Counted from the stretch's first letter, positions 45,474 through 58,689 are shown. The stretch is 64,000 nt of DNA from Magicicada septendecula (GCA_034769895.1 CM068370.1:42650844-42714843); one strand, 5' to 3'. Notes: generated by a model from the letters alone, not told the origin. Numbers and translations are program-made.

Positions 45474-45661
45474 TACAGTACCGTTTACCAAATGGTAAAA
45501 GCTTAAGATCATGATAATGTCTTTCAGCCGCCAGCTAAACGCAACATTATTATGGTTACTGACTGACTGATTGTTTCTTCTGCGCAAATATTGCGTTTAG
45601 CTGGCGGCTGAAAGACATTATCATGCTCTTAAGCTTTTACCATTTGGTAAACGGTACTGTA
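45474..45661. mobile_element. Foldback MITE, TA-flanked, long terminal inverted repeats
   Basis: The left end CAGTACCGTTTACCAAATGG (45476) and right end, ending 45659, are reverse complements for about 67 bases with one or two mismatches. TA flanks both ends, as in Tc1/mariner-type MITEs. The centre is 45-50 bases. The palindrome continues a few A/T bases outward, so the exact boundary is uncertain. Confidence 0.75.
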
Positions 45662-45772
45662 TTTTTTTATTTATATTAGAAAAGCAGAATTGTTTTAATG
45701 GTAGGTTTTCAGTTGCACCAGAAGATGAACCAGTTTTTGGTGCCATTTATTAAAGATTTGTTTCCTATGCTT

Positions 45773-46140
45773 GAAGTATTTACCGGGCTGTTTGGCCGTG
45801 GTCCAGGGTTTACAAACAAACCAAACGCGGGATGTCAAACGTCAGGCCCACAGTACTGTGGTGAAGGCTAAAGATGCCCCGCGATGGTACTTGTACTTAT
45901 AAATTCACCAAGTCCCACGTACAGGTAAAAATTACACTATCAGCCAATCAGAACAGTGTACAGGTTCTTTAGCCTTCACCACAGTACTGTGGGCCTGACG
46001 TTTGACATCCCGCGTTGTGTAGACTCTTATTCCACTGAAGATGGCAGCCAGTGGTGCTGCTGAAACGTTTGGTTTGTTTGTAAACCTTGGACCACGGCCA
46101 AACAGCCCGGTAAATACTTGAAATATAACTGACACCGGCC
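45773..46140. repeat. Head-to-head pair of ribozyme-type modules
   Basis: Left arm: GTATTTACCGGGCTGTTTGG (45777), then AAACCAAACG, CGGGATGTCAAACGTCAGG and CACAGTACTGTGG. The right arm mirrors this to 46120. The right arm carries the full core at 46035-46066. In the left arm AAACCAAACG jumps straight to CGGGATG, so about 55 bases containing the core are missing. The far right edge has GACACCGGCCGTGAAA, the shared terminus. Confidence 0.85.
46035..46066 (+). ncRNA. Hammerhead ribozyme-like core
   Basis: CTGAAGA (46035-46041), a stem II region GGCAGC/GTGCTGC, and GAAAC (46062-46066). A CCACGGCCAAACAGCCCGG block follows at 46092. Confidence 0.55.
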
Positions 46141-46757
46141 GTGAAACATTAAACAATATTTGTTTTCTGTGGTTTAAATAAAAAAATTGAAATATTTCTT
46201 TAATAATCGTCGCCTTTTTTTAGGTTGTTAATGGCGTTCACATTGTTCTTGTCTTTTTCAGTGGTTGTCTACAGCAAAAATTCAGTGGCCGTCTTTCAGT
46301 GACCCTTCAATGACAATGGTCGGTCATTTACCATTCGCCGTTGTCACGGGATATATCGAGACAGCCATTAAAGAAGGGCGCTACTGCAAACATCTGGCTG
46401 GAGATGGAGACACCTGTCAACAGACCCCGACCTCAACTCCTGGAAGAAGTCAACAAAATCAAGGACAAAACTGTGGCCTGAAAATCTTTTAAATATTTGA
46501 AAATATTTAATTCCCACCTCTATTAATCATCTCAATATACGGATCTTGATAGTCAGCAAAAATATAATACTTATTGTAGCACAGTTTGTGATATTGCTGT
46601 TTGAATAAATGAGTAATAAAAATAAAAACACACTCTGTAAATATAAACCTATAGGACACACGTGTGTGGGTAGACCCAGGAAGAGGTGGCTGGATGATCT
46701 TTGAAGGCGAAACAGGCGGCACCTTGTCTATGCCGTGTTGTGGAGACGATGATGACG

Positions 46758-47006
<249 letters not shown>

Positions 47007-47009
47007 TTG

Positions 47010-48876
47010 AAACATAGGTGTTTCACGAACTAACGGAAAGAGGGGTACTCACATAAGGACGTTAAAAGGTGAATGTTTAAGGAGAATGAACCTTATTAAA
47101 TCAATCGCATCATGCAACTGGGGTGCCAGGAAAGACGTAATCATGAATACCTACAAAGCCTTTATAAGGTCAAAAATGGATTACGGAGCAATAATATATA
47201 ACTCAGCTAAACAAGCCATTTTAAAATCTCTGGAGACTATACATACATCCGCCCTACGCCTGGCCCTAGGAGCGTTTAGAACTAGCCCGATTAACAGCAT
47301 TCTAGCCGAGTCGCATGAATATCCGCTTAGAATAAGAAGAATATAACTCTGTCCGTCATTTGCCACAAGAGCAGCTTCAAATCCTGATAACCCTGTAAGT
47401 CTTAATGTGTTCTCAAATAGGAACAGCGACAAATTTGCTAAACGCCCAACCCTACCCAAACCATTTTATGAACGTATTAATATCTACCTACGCAAATTAA
47501 ACACTCATTTTCCTTCTGTTTTCACCCAGCAACATCCACCAGAGCCTCCTTGGTGTCGTAAACCTCTCAAATTTGATAACATAATCTCAGAATCCCCAAA
47601 AGCTACTACAACTCCGTACATTTTCTTGTCTAAGTTCTACGAAAAACTTGATAAATACATAGAGTACACTCATGTGTTCACGGATGGTTCTCGCACAGAC
47701 GGAAACAATGGATGTGCACTAATATTATCTGGACATGAATACTTATTCAGGTTGGACAGGGTCTGCTCGGTTTTTTTCTGCGAAGCATATGCAATTCGTT
47801 CAGCACTGAAAATAATAAAAGATTCCATGGGCTCCAAGTATATTATCTTCTCAGATTCTCGAAGTGTTTTAGATAGTCTACAACAGGAGGACAGCAAAGA
47901 ACCCATTTATTCAAGAAATAAGTAACATACCCCTTGATATCTCAACTAGACAGTGCAAGGAAATTATTTTCAGTTGGATACCATCGCACATCGGAATTAA
48001 GGGCAACGAGATGGCTGATAGGGGTGCGAAAACTGCTACGTCGAGTCAATATCCTCACAAACTATCCCACAATGACGACCTTATGAAATATCTGCATTTA
48101 AAACTTCTGGAGCACTGGAATGATGAATGGCTTAAGTCACCACCCGCCAAGCTATTCCGAGTAAGGAAAAATATTTACGAGCAGCACTCACTTACTACAG
48201 ACTCCAGGAGAAATCAAGTGGTCATAAGAAGTCTCCGAATAGACCACACGCTACTGACTCACAAGTACATTTTCACAAGAGAGCCTCCTGCGAGATGTAA
48301 TCGCTGTGGCACGGTTTGTCAGCTTTCCATCTCATTTCAGAGTGCCCTGCTCTTCAACATCTACGAAGCAAATTTAATATCCCTGCAGATGTGCGAAAAA
48401 GTTTAAATGACAAGACTGCAGCCGCCAACATACGTACTTCTCCTCTTAAAGGAGATTAAGTTGTTAACAGCAATATAGCTACGAACTAAGAAAATTATAA
48501 GAACATTAAAAATTGTGTAATTAAGTTAATCGACTGATATGTTATTATGACTTATTGTTATATAGCTGTTATATTTTGTTACTTAGTGTTATATTTATTA
48601 TATGTATACTTAGTTATATTTATTTATGTGCATGATGTGTATTTATATTGCTTGTGTTGTGGGGTGTTAATATTTCTCATTTTATTTTGCATCAGTTAAA
48701 CTAATATTGTTATTTGTTAAATATTTGTATCTATCTCATTTGTTTACACTATTTGGTATTTAAACAAGTATTTACTATATGTTAATACATCTGTTTACGA
48801 ATCTGTACAAATTCATTTTTGTGGTTGCTAATGACCGTTGCTGTTGCAACGACCTTATAAATAAATAAAAAAACTT
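47010..48876 (+). mobile_element. I-like LINE, 5'-truncated, with RNase H
   Basis: Reads in pieces: RT thumb region (CNWGARKDVIMNTYKAFIRS, KMDYGAIIYNSAKQ, LRLALGAFRTSPINSI) at 47086-47346; RNase H with VFTDGSRTDGNNGCALIL, CEAYAIRSAL and IIFSDSRSVLDSL at 47407-47925; WIPSHIGIKGNEMADRGAK near 47970-48030; and RVRKNIYEQHSLT and ARCNRCGT at 48011-48406. The four acidic RNase H positions are visible. Domain order is that of the I/Nimb-like LINE group. Frames break near 47347, 47920 and 48330. The 3' end carries an AATAAATAAATAAAAAAA tail. Fingers, palm and endonuclease are missing. Confidence 0.88.
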
Positions 48877-49073
48877 AACTTTTAATTCAGATTCTGTCTA
48901 CTTATTGTAATTGTTTGTAAAATGAAAGAGTTTTAGAATTTAAAATAGCTGGAAATTTATAAAAGATGGTCGGAATTAAAATTCTCTTAATGATTACATT
49001 GAACAATTTTTTAAATTCTTCCTAACATATAGATTATCTTCTACTAAGGCTATATAATAATAAAGTTCATTTT

Positions 49074-49952
49074 TACTTCCATGTTCCGTAAGGAAATGGA
49101 AGTATGGTGATGGCGAAAAAATCGTGTTCGAGATAAGGGGTGATTCTGATTGTATTACCATTAAAACGTGAAGAAAAGTCATTTTCCGGTAAAGTGTCTG
49201 GGTGTAGAATTTTTTCTATGGCAAACGATAACTGCCGCAATTTCAAACAGAATCAAATAATTTTTGCATGTTTGTCTGAGTTGTAGAGGACTCAAGGGCT
49301 GTTGATTTTGGTGAAGATCGGTTAAGGAAGAGGGATAGTTTACCTGCAACGTTTTACATTTTAACAAGAGTAAAGTAGTTAATTTTGATAAATAAAGTAT
49401 CCTGAAACGAAGGTCATAGTAATCCACTGTAGAAAGGTAGATGAAATATGTATAAATGAAAAGGGTATTTAAAAGGGGAGGGGGTAATTTTTTGACGTTT
49501 GGTATTGATTTAATGAGTTTGACGGAATTAAATAAAAATGCATTTAATCTTTTTCAAACAATGATAATTGTTAAAAATAAAATAATTTTGTTGCCAGGTA
49601 ATAAAATTATAATTTTATTATTTTAATTTAAATCATCTATGCGTGAAGATCCGCAACGACGGCCCAGCAAGATAATTTGTGGCTACATAATTATAAAAAT
49701 ATATAATTAATGCGTGATTATCTGCATAGTTCAGTTTCTTTATAAGAATAGAGTACCTAATTTTTATAAATAATATGACTTGAAAATAACATTATATTAA
49801 ACGACTATCTCATAATAGCAAAACACCTATAAACAGTGAAAACAGTTTGAGGGTGGGGGTATATTTTTTAGAAATTATCAAACCAAATTCAAGTAAATGA
49901 TTTTAAATATAAATCTTAGAACATGGAAGTCACGTATGGTTATCCATACCGA
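49074..49952 (+). mobile_element. Family X repeat, copy d
   Basis: Starts with the ACTTCCATGTTCC leader, has one 165-bp block (GTTTACCTGCAAC at 49340) and ends GTATGGTTATCCATACCGA. The body is shorter and diverged from copies b and e. Confidence 0.72.
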
Positions 49953-49956
49953 ATTT

Positions 49957-50621
49957 TACTTCCATGTTCCATAAGGAAATGGAAGTATGGTCATAGCGAA
50001 AAAAATCGTGTTCGAGATAACGGCAGATTCTAATTGTACTAACATCAAAAAAGTCATTTTTCGGAAAGCGTCTGTGTGTAGAATTTTTTCTATGGCAAAC
50101 GATAACAGCCGCAAATTCAAACAGAATCAAATAATTTTTTCCCCTGAATTGTAGAGGATTCAAGGCCTATTGTTTTTGGTGAAGATCGGTTAAGGGAAAG
50201 GGGTAGTTTACCTGGAACGTTTTACGTTTTAACAAGAGTAAAGTGCTTAATTTTGATAAATAAAGTATCCTGAAAAGAAGGTCATAACAATCCACTGTAG
50301 GAAGACAGATGAAATATCTATAAATGACAAGGGTAGTTGAAGGGGGGAGGGGGTAATTTTTTTATAAATTAAAATGGTAGTTGATGATGGAGGAGGGACA
50401 TTTTTATAAGTTTTATATGTGTACTACGTTATTGACAACACAGAAGTAGTTTCTATGGAAACATTTTATTTCACTTTAACAAAATTCTATATTTTCCATT
50501 TTAATTTAAATCATGTATGAGTGAAAATATATCGTTCCTGGCAGGCAAGCATATCTCAATTATTTAATGTTTACTTTTCCAAAGTTTTATTATTGTGATT
50601 ACCGCAATAAAAAGGCCGGCA

Positions 50622-50682
<61 letters not shown>

Positions 50683-51528
50683 TACAAAATTCGCGTTATT
50701 TCTGGTCTCACTCATGTTTATTTTATTATGTTTGCACGCTTTTTAAATGTAAAGTGCCGAAACCCACACCAACACAACGGGTGCAAACCGAGAAGGTGGA
50801 CATCGATTTGCTTCCTGTTGATCGCTGGGCAGTATTGTTGTATTAAAGCAATTAATACGTGTACTTCTTTCTATTATGATATGAGAATTATAAACTAATA
50901 TGTGCATGTGTGTATGTATGAAAAATATATAAATATTTTTCTCCTTAGGAAAACTGTTTGCCCCTCCTTGAAAATATTTTGACCTCCCTTATGGCTATTT
51001 ATTTACTAGCCTGTGTGGAATATAGCGTTATGACATGGATCAGACAGAATGGTGGGTGTTAAACAGGAGACACAAACGTATTAAGGAAGAAATGTTTTGC
51101 TGAGAAATTTATAATTATACGTGTGAACAGAATAGTCGTTCAGGAAATCAGAAGACAAATGGAAAGAAATAAATCAAGACTCGATTTAAAAAAAGAAAAA
51201 TGACTAGTATAGTATTGACAGGAAAGACTTTGATAACACTATAGACATCCCTCGGCCCCTAGCAGCGAGAGTCCAATTTCATTACAGGAATCAGATCGCA
51301 AACTACCTTTAGCTAGCTCTTCGTTCGACCTACAGACATTTTATCCAAAAGTACAGCCCTTCCTCACGAAGGTTAAGGATAATCTTAATCCACCTGACAT
51401 GGTGGTACCATTTTAGCTGATACGTAATTTCTTCAGAACTCAAGCATCCACTTATTTAATTAATATATAAATGATTTTAAATATAAAGTTTAGGAGATAG
51501 AAGTCATGTATGATTCTCCATACCGATT
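49957..51528 (+). mobile_element. Family X repeat, copy e (1.57 kb)
   Basis: Starts five bases after copy d. It aligns along its length with 16836-18384, including TATCGTTCCTGGCAGGCAAG, GGCCGGCAGGACACAC with a longer CA tract (50623-50681) and TGGCTATTTATTTACTAGCC. It ends GTATGATTCTCCATACCGAT. Non-coding by eye. Confidence 0.8.
50623..50681. repeat. (CA)n inside family X copy e
   Basis: 59 bp, against about 18 bp at the same position in copy b (17522-17539). Confidence 0.95.
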
Positions 51529-51529
51529 T

Positions 51530-52430
51530 TTAATTTACGTTATGTAAATAAAATTTAAAAAGCAAGCTACGAATTGTAAATTTTCTCCTTTTATTAAAAA
51601 AAGTACGGTATTTAATTAAAAACGTATTCGTTATTTATCCAAAAGTCTTAACATAACTGAGAAACATAATTGATCGGTCAGCGTAAATAAAAAAAAATAA
51701 AAAAATAAAAAAAAAATAATAATGTAATCCTATAAATAAACAAGTAAAGATATAAATATAAATACGTATAAATAGCGTTTTGTTTAATTACTACATTTTT
51801 GTTTTGTAATTCGGAACATTCAACTCTTCGTAGATATTAATTTGCCGTTATTAGTTTAGTCAGGTTACTTTTAATCGCTACATGTTCCTGTTCTATTCTG
51901 AGAAAACATAAAGTTAGAGCTGTTGTCATTAAAAATTATGAGCTGAAGATGATTAAAAAAGAAAACAGGATGACAGAGTGTAGGCGTCTGTTTAGGCGAC
52001 TTGTACCGCTGCCTCTGCTCTCACTGTACATATTTGAAATACCAACGTTGCTAAACATTAAAATTTACTTTATTATAAATTAAATAGTTTTCATAACGGG
52101 TACAATGTTAGACACCAAAATATGATGAAATATTCTAAATAACTTTTCCAAAGAAGGCTTAGATACTACAATGAGTCGGGAAAAACGTGTCTAATCTAAG
52201 AATCATCTCTTATCATATGTCTGCCTACAAACTTTTAACAAAGCAAAGAAAAGTAATATCCTATAAGGGTTTAGGTCTTCATTGTTGTCTTTAAGGTAAC
52301 CATGAAAAGTGTTTTTGGCTTAAAAATAAGTAAAAATGTCGAGTTCTATATTATTGAGAAGACCGTACAAAACGGTCGTATGCAATATTTTTTTTACGAT
52401 GCAGAGGTTGTTTGGTGTTCTGCCCTAAGG
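51530..52430. other. Intronic sequence without recognised features
   Basis: A+T-rich; nothing assignable. Confidence 0.45.
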
Positions 52431-52740
52431 CAGGTCTTCAAATGGTAAAAGCTCTCCAAGCTGTCCTATTGCATGCCAGTCTTTTCACTTCTTCGTAATA
52501 CCATCTGATTTTAATGCTGTCTATTAACTTTATTCTCCTACGCCCTCTTCTTTTTTCTAATTCTATGACACCCTCCATGGCAGTTTTAAGCCAGCAGTCT
52601 TTTCTTAAACAATGACCTAATAATTCTTTTTCCTGTTTTCTATTACCTTCAGGATTCTTCTCTCTTCCCCTATTCTTCTTAAAACAGAGGCAGAGGAAGG
52701 TGGGTAGAATTGCTTCAGTTGCCAAGCCCGCATTACGCTT
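52430..52740 (-). mobile_element. LINE 3' fragment (family I, C-terminal)
   Basis: The minus frame reads KELLGHCLRKDCWLKTAMEG, then KRRGRRRIKLIDSIK and YYEEVKRLACNRTAWR before the stop. This is the end of an insect non-LTR polyprotein (G-H-LR-D...EG...RGRRR...LA-DR-WR). About 95 codons are intact. Confidence 0.82.
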
Positions 52741-52744
52741 TTTT

Positions 52745-53400
52745 TGGAAAACAGCTGTATTACATTTTTAAATACACCAATTTATAAGTATATCTCAAAA
52801 CTTAAACCACTTAGTTGTTACTTACAATTTTAAAATTTGGTTAACTTTTTAGAAATTACGAAAAGTGCTTTCCAAAGTAATAGACATTTTTTACGAACGA
52901 TTTCAAGTGTTTGATTTTCCTTGAAACCTTATATAAGAATAATACTTTTTTTTAAAAGAACAAGTCATAAATTTTGCAGAGTCTCGTGATGACGTCAACG
53001 CGCGCTGGAAGTATTACAGTGTACAATTATTTACCTCCCGAGCTTAGGTGGATGAAAGCTAAAAGGGTTTTGTAATAAGGTTAGGATAATGGCGGATTTA
53101 AAACTTTTCGAGAGTAGAACGCGTGGTCCATTGTTTTGTGATGAAGGTCGCGCTAAAGATCTTCCATCCGGACAGTCTCATATTCACCGGTAACTAATTT
53201 CTGTCCTGAAAGATTATATAATGTACAGTATATGTTACAGCTTACACTAAGTAACTTTGTTTATTATACTTTTTGATTTGAGAATTAGAAACAACAAAAA
53301 TTAGTATGTTTTAACTTGACTATATATTTTTTTAATATCTTTACTCCCAATATTAAACCTTACAATGAATTTTCCCTGTGAAGGGTTTATGAGGATCGGT
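52745..53400. other. Intronic sequence without recognised features
   Basis: Nothing assignable apart from general A+T richness. Confidence 0.4.
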
Positions 53401-53440
53401 CCAAAGAATATAACACAAATTTTAACTTATTTGTGTTGAC

Positions 53441-53469
53441 GTTTCGACAGTGTTTATTGTCATCATCAG
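53441..53469 (-). ncRNA. Hammerhead ribozyme-like core
   Basis: Minus strand: CTGATGA, stem II GACA/TGTC with an eight- or nine-base loop, GAAACGTC. GGTC precedes it. The surrounding module does not share the CCACGGCC block, so it may be a different family. Confidence 0.5.
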
Positions 53470-53479
53470 GACCTGTGTA

Positions 53480-55970
53480 TGAATACAAAAGAAATGTCAA
53501 ACACAACAGAACAATTGTTTGAGTGAAAGTGTTTGTGTATGTGAGTGTGCGCGCGCGAGTGTGCGTGTGTAATGTGTGTATCCTTGTATATGTGAAGGAG
53601 TTGAGATCGTTCGTTTTACATCATCAAATGTTTTCTTTAAAGACAACGAGAAAATTATAATATCACAGAACTTAATTTATACAATATTACAATTTAAATT
53701 ACTCATAATGTAATGGTATTTGTAATTAATTATAAAAGAAGTATTCAATAATTAAATATTATAATTGGTACAAAAACGTTTATACATATACCTGTCAACA
53801 TATAGCGTAGTAAAATATATTATAGCTAAATACAAATTATAGGGACGTTCAATTATGTAATTATTAAAAGTTATTTTTATCATGTTTCACTCACTACTGG
53901 TATTAACAACACCGTCATTAATTTAGAGAATTCTAAATTACACAATAACTGTAGAACTTTACGAACTTACATCAGAGAATTTACATAATATTACAAACAC
54001 AAGTTTATGGTAAACCTATCTATCAAGTGAAAATGGATAATACTTGTAATCATATTGTTTTAAATTATAATTTATCGAGAACTAAGTATATACAGAGTAC
54101 TATAGAATATTGTTAAATATGACCATCATTGATTGACGGTCACTACGTATTGAAGGAACTTTACAACATTCACAGCACTAGGCATTACCTGCTCACCACA
54201 TACTGTGAGCAGTGAAAAGTTAAGGTTTATTAATGTCCTTGCTATATATATATTTAATTCAACAAAAAACAATCTTTCATACGCCCAATTAGCTCTTATC
54301 CCCTACAATTTTTTACATATTTATTGTTGTGCAGTCATTGAAACCTTATACAGACTATATTAAATTATAACATATACTAAAAAAAGCTATCCTTAATATT
54401 TCAAAATTAACCCCAAATGAAATAATCTTTTTTAACCTTAATTAATACCTGTGATTACAACTGAGATATAGTATTAACAATTATTATTAATAATATAAAA
54501 TAATTACTTTAATATTTGGCATTTATGCTACAAAGAAAATACAAACAATACAAACAAATTAAATTTCTTCTGTTATAGACAGCATCTTGTGTGGTTAAAA
54601 TTATTGTTAACGATATGCAGAGGTATTCAACTGATCTTCTGTTCATTAGCCATGTTTCAAGTGTTTGAGAAACAATTTTTTTTTTAATTTTTTATGTCCT
54701 CAGGTAAACGATTATAAAATGCAGGATACAAAATATGAATAAATTTGTTATATATTTACTTTGTAGCTAAAGGTATCACACGAGTTTCATTTCCACACCT
54801 TAGTTGTCTACGTTCATTTTCCCATAAACTCCACTTCTATTGAAATATATTTTAAGTACTTTATTTAAATATAATGTTTTCCTAAATCAGTTTCTTTGTT
54901 AATATTTAGAAAACTAGATACTGCCTTAGAAATGAAAATAATTCTTTTATTTAATCATACTGTATATTATATTTATGTATATTATATACATATGTATATT
55001 ATATCCAACAGTATATATACATTCGCATACATATACATAACTAAGACTACACTTTGTTTATGATGAATCTTTTTATATGGTAAAAACATCGAATTAAAAA
55101 AATATATAATAGAAATAATAGCTGTTGAAAAATACATTTTATTGCATTAAAAATAATTTTTCATGTCCTTGTTTGGTAGTCCTCACGGTTCTGAAAATTA
55201 AAATAAAACTCTGAAAATATAAACGATAGATAATTTTTTCTTCTACTAAAACTTCTAGCGTTGCAAACAAATTAATACTCTTAAAATACAATAAAATCTA
55301 ACAGTGCAAAGTACTGCACACTTGAGACAAATCATTGAAACAGTAACGATATATAATTTTTCGAGCCTACTTAATCATATGTACTTAATTTTTGTACTCA
55401 CTTCATAATTGTTACGAATATGATGTTACGAGTATAGTTGTTACGAATCCTAATGTCACTTCATAAACGGATATAATTAGTGGTAATTACTCTCAAAGAG
55501 TCAGTATAAAATAATGAAAATATTCACCACAATATAATTATATATTTAGGTAGAATAAATCCAACACTATACAAATAGTGTCATACAAATGAAATATGTG
55601 AGGTAACACCGTCGTGTGATTGAGACAGGAAGAATTATAAATGAAGAAATTTAAAGGAGCGAGGATGTGGAAAACAAAGGGATGTAGGGATGGATTAAAA
55701 TGTAGGACCCATGTGTCATGTATACGTACAAATAAATAACATAAAATGTACCTAAAGTTTTAAACATTAACATATTATTTAGGTACATTTTAAATCACTG
55801 TCGTACCGTTATACAATAAAAATGTGAGATCCTGAAAGCTCACTATGCATACTGAAATGTAACAGTAGGCTTATAACTAGTTGCGTAGAGCATTCCGTTT
55901 TTAATAACTGGCCACGCTCCACCATTCTAACTTTATTCTCTTTAGATTTTAAGGTACACAATTTACAACG
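53480..55970. other. Long A+T-rich interval without recognised features
   Basis: Short GT-rich run near 53520-53590. Otherwise about 2.4 kb of A+T-rich DNA in which I see no exon, repeat boundary or RNA gene. Confidence 0.45.
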
Positions 55971-55974
55971 GTGT

Positions 55975-56606
55975 TCAATTCAGTATAATTTAAAAATTTC
56001 CAGAAGCAAAACAAAGGTGATGGCTTTCCTGGGAAGCAATCGTGTAAGAGCCAAAATAATGATTAACAACCAACTAATTGAACAAGGCTCTTACTTTAGC
56101 TACCTACGGTATGATATATCATATGACAACAATAGATACCTAGACAATAAAATATATAAGTTTCAAATGATGTGTTGCACCGTATGAAGAACACTAAAAG
56201 ACAATACGCAGAAAGATACTCAAGTTTTACAAGGTAATGGCTATCCCTATCCTTCTTTACAGAAGTGACTCATGGATAATGAGAAAGAGAGATATAAGCA
56301 GCGAAAATAAAATTTCTCAGATCGGTCAAAGGTTGTTCTAAACAAGATCGATTTAGAAATTAAGAGATTAGAGAAGAGTTGGAAATATACAACTTAAATG
56401 AGAAAATAGAGTTGCATAGAAGAAATTGGAAGGACCGTTGGAAGGAGCGTGTGGATGATCGAAGACTACCAAAAACGGCAAGTAGATACAAACCAGCTGG
56501 AATAAGAAGCGTAGGGAAACTAAAGAAAAGATGGAAATAAAGCCTATGATATCGGAAGATGTAACCAAGTCCTAATCCTTACTGGGGGAAGAAGAAGAAG
56601 AAGAAG
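55975..56606 (+). mobile_element. LINE 3' region (family G), AAG tail
   Basis: The plus strand has AAGGTGATGGCTTTCC followed by an EYLG-like region, KFYKVMAIPILLYRSDSWIM and then WKDRWKERVDDRRLPKTASR, in broken frames, ending in (GAA)n at 56588-56606. It matches the minus-strand fragment at 59590-59960. Confidence 0.75.
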
Positions 56607-56609
56607 ATT

Positions 56610-57610
56610 TTAAGCTACTTCATAGTTGTAGACTACACTCTGCCTCTTTTTTCCAATGTTCGACATTTCCAGACTGACTTTAGTAACCTGCAGACGTTCT
56701 CACCTATTTACAGAACTACGTTAGTTATCCCTTTCAGTTATGTCTTCACTCTAGTGTCTTTGTTCTATTCTTACTCTTATTTCATCATGCGGCATCTTCT
56801 CATTATTTCCTCTGTTCTTTTCAGTTATTTAGTCTCAACTGCATGTAATCTGCATTGTTACGCTACGGCAACACGAGCTGCTTACGTGGCGCTTGGCGCA
56901 TATTATGTAAGCAGTTTACTAGAAAATAGTAACTAGTGACAACTATCAAGTGTTAGTTAGTTATTAATCTATGGACTATTTTTATTTTATCTTCATTGCA
57001 ATAGCCTGTATTTTACAGTTGTTTAACTGTAATATACAAGCATTGTTGTTTTCATAAATTTCAGGTTGTTTCAATAAATTGTTGTTGTGAGTGTGATTTC
57101 TCCGGTGTTCAATAATTTATTCCAGTGTTATACGATCACAATCCGTGCGTTCGTGATAACAGTATTTCACCTTACCGTTTAGCATGTGAGATTCGCTACT
57201 GTTGGTAAGGGTTGGATATATCGTCTTCATGGAAGGCCAGGGCTTGTTGTAACCAGGAACTTACGAATTATAACCAGTTATTCTTACGAACGTAACTCTC
57301 GTAATAACCTTTACTTCGTCCAATTACTTTTGCTTCGGTCATTCATTTCCTTTTATAAATTTCCTTCTCTCTTTTATTTCTTTTGAAACTGCAACATTTG
57401 ATTTCTGTTTGTCCAATTTGTCTTTCTCATACTTTTCTATATCCACACTTTCACTATTCTAGCGGGCATTCTTCTTTTTACACAGGTTTCACATTTTGGT
57501 GAAAAGGAGAAATGTGGAACTTCACTTCGGCAAAAATTCCAACAAAAGTTTTATTTTTAAAAGTCTTCGTCAACACTAAATCAATATGACTATTTGTAAA
57601 CAGATTTCTT
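56610..57610. other. Intronic sequence without recognised features
   Basis: No exon or repeat identified. Includes a TGTTGTTGTGAGTG stretch near 57070 and little else. Confidence 0.4.
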
Positions 57611-57621
57611 TTACGCAAGTT

Positions 57622-57935
57622 CGTAGGCTTTCACGGGCGGTTTCAACATTGTTGAAATTATTATTGTCAGCCTGGCTGTTAGGCCGTGGTCAACAGTTGT
57701 TGCAATCAACAAACGTATCGGCCCCACCCCACCAACGGAGCCCGTCATCAGTATCTAGATGGGCACGGTGTCCGCCAACTCACCTCAGAGTCTCTTCTCC
57801 GTAGTCTCTACCTCATCTCTGAGGTGAATTGGCGGAGACAGTGCCAATCTAGATACTGATGATGGGCTCCGATGGTGGGGCCGATACGTTTGACAATAGC
57901 AATAACTGTGGAACCACGGTCTAACAGCCCGCTGA
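57622..57935. repeat. Head-to-head pair of ribozyme-type modules
   Basis: The left arm starts with the shared terminus GGCTTTCACGGGCGGTTTCA, then GGCTGTTAGGCCGTGGTC. The right arm mirrors it, ending GACCACGG-type sequence and CTAACAGCCCG. Minus core at 57715-57751 and plus core at 57856-57887, each CTGATGA then GATAC (GAAAC altered). CACCTCAGAG...CTCTGAGGTG lies at the centre. Confidence 0.8.
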
Positions 57936-57939
57936 TAAT

Positions 57940-58685
57940 AATAATTTCAACAGATTTCTTTTATTCCGGAATCTCTATTTTAAGGAGAGTAGTTTAGTAA
58001 ATACAAAATCGCTTAGTAAGTGCTACTCTGGTTTTTTCTTTAGATATACACCCATTGTCTTCTATAATCATACTGCCTAGGAAGAATATAATGCTTCATT
58101 TTTTTAATTACTCAACTAGACAGTTTCAACCGCAGTTTTCCCTCACGTCCTTTACGTACAGTCATCATTTAAATCTTTTCGACATTTAATTTTAGTCCAT
58201 ATTATTTAGATATAATCTGAAAAAAACTCTAGCCATGTTATGTTCTTTTTTTTGAATTATTTAACACTACAAAGTCATCAAACTTAATTTAGGTACCCTT
58301 TTTATTAATTCTTATTATTTTCACTGTGTCTACTACAGAGCACCTACAGTCTCCGAAAGACTCATTTCTTATTCTCACTGTCTTTTTGTATATAACCTTT
58401 GAGCTGCCTTAAAAATCGTATTTCAACTGCTTGAATTCTTGATGCGCAGGTCCACGTTACACACTCAACTTTGATACGCAGCAACGATTTTAATTTGTAC
58501 GCGACCTTCAGTGTCGTACAGCAGTGCTGGAATCGCCGTTAAGTTTATACAATTTTTTGTTTCTTTCCGTACCTTATTTTTAAACGTTATATCAACTCCG
58601 CCAGTTTTATTTGTAAGCTCTTGTCTCACAATGTACATGTAGATATCTAAACAGAAGTAGCTAAAATGGGATATTTTGACCAATA
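57940..58685 (-). mobile_element. Decayed LINE-like sequence
   Basis: The minus strand around 58390-58580 has RIQAVEIRFLRQLKGY-like and AIPALLYDTEG-like pieces, as expected just upstream of LINE C termini. Too broken to define further. Confidence 0.45.
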
Positions 58686-58689
58686 ATAT

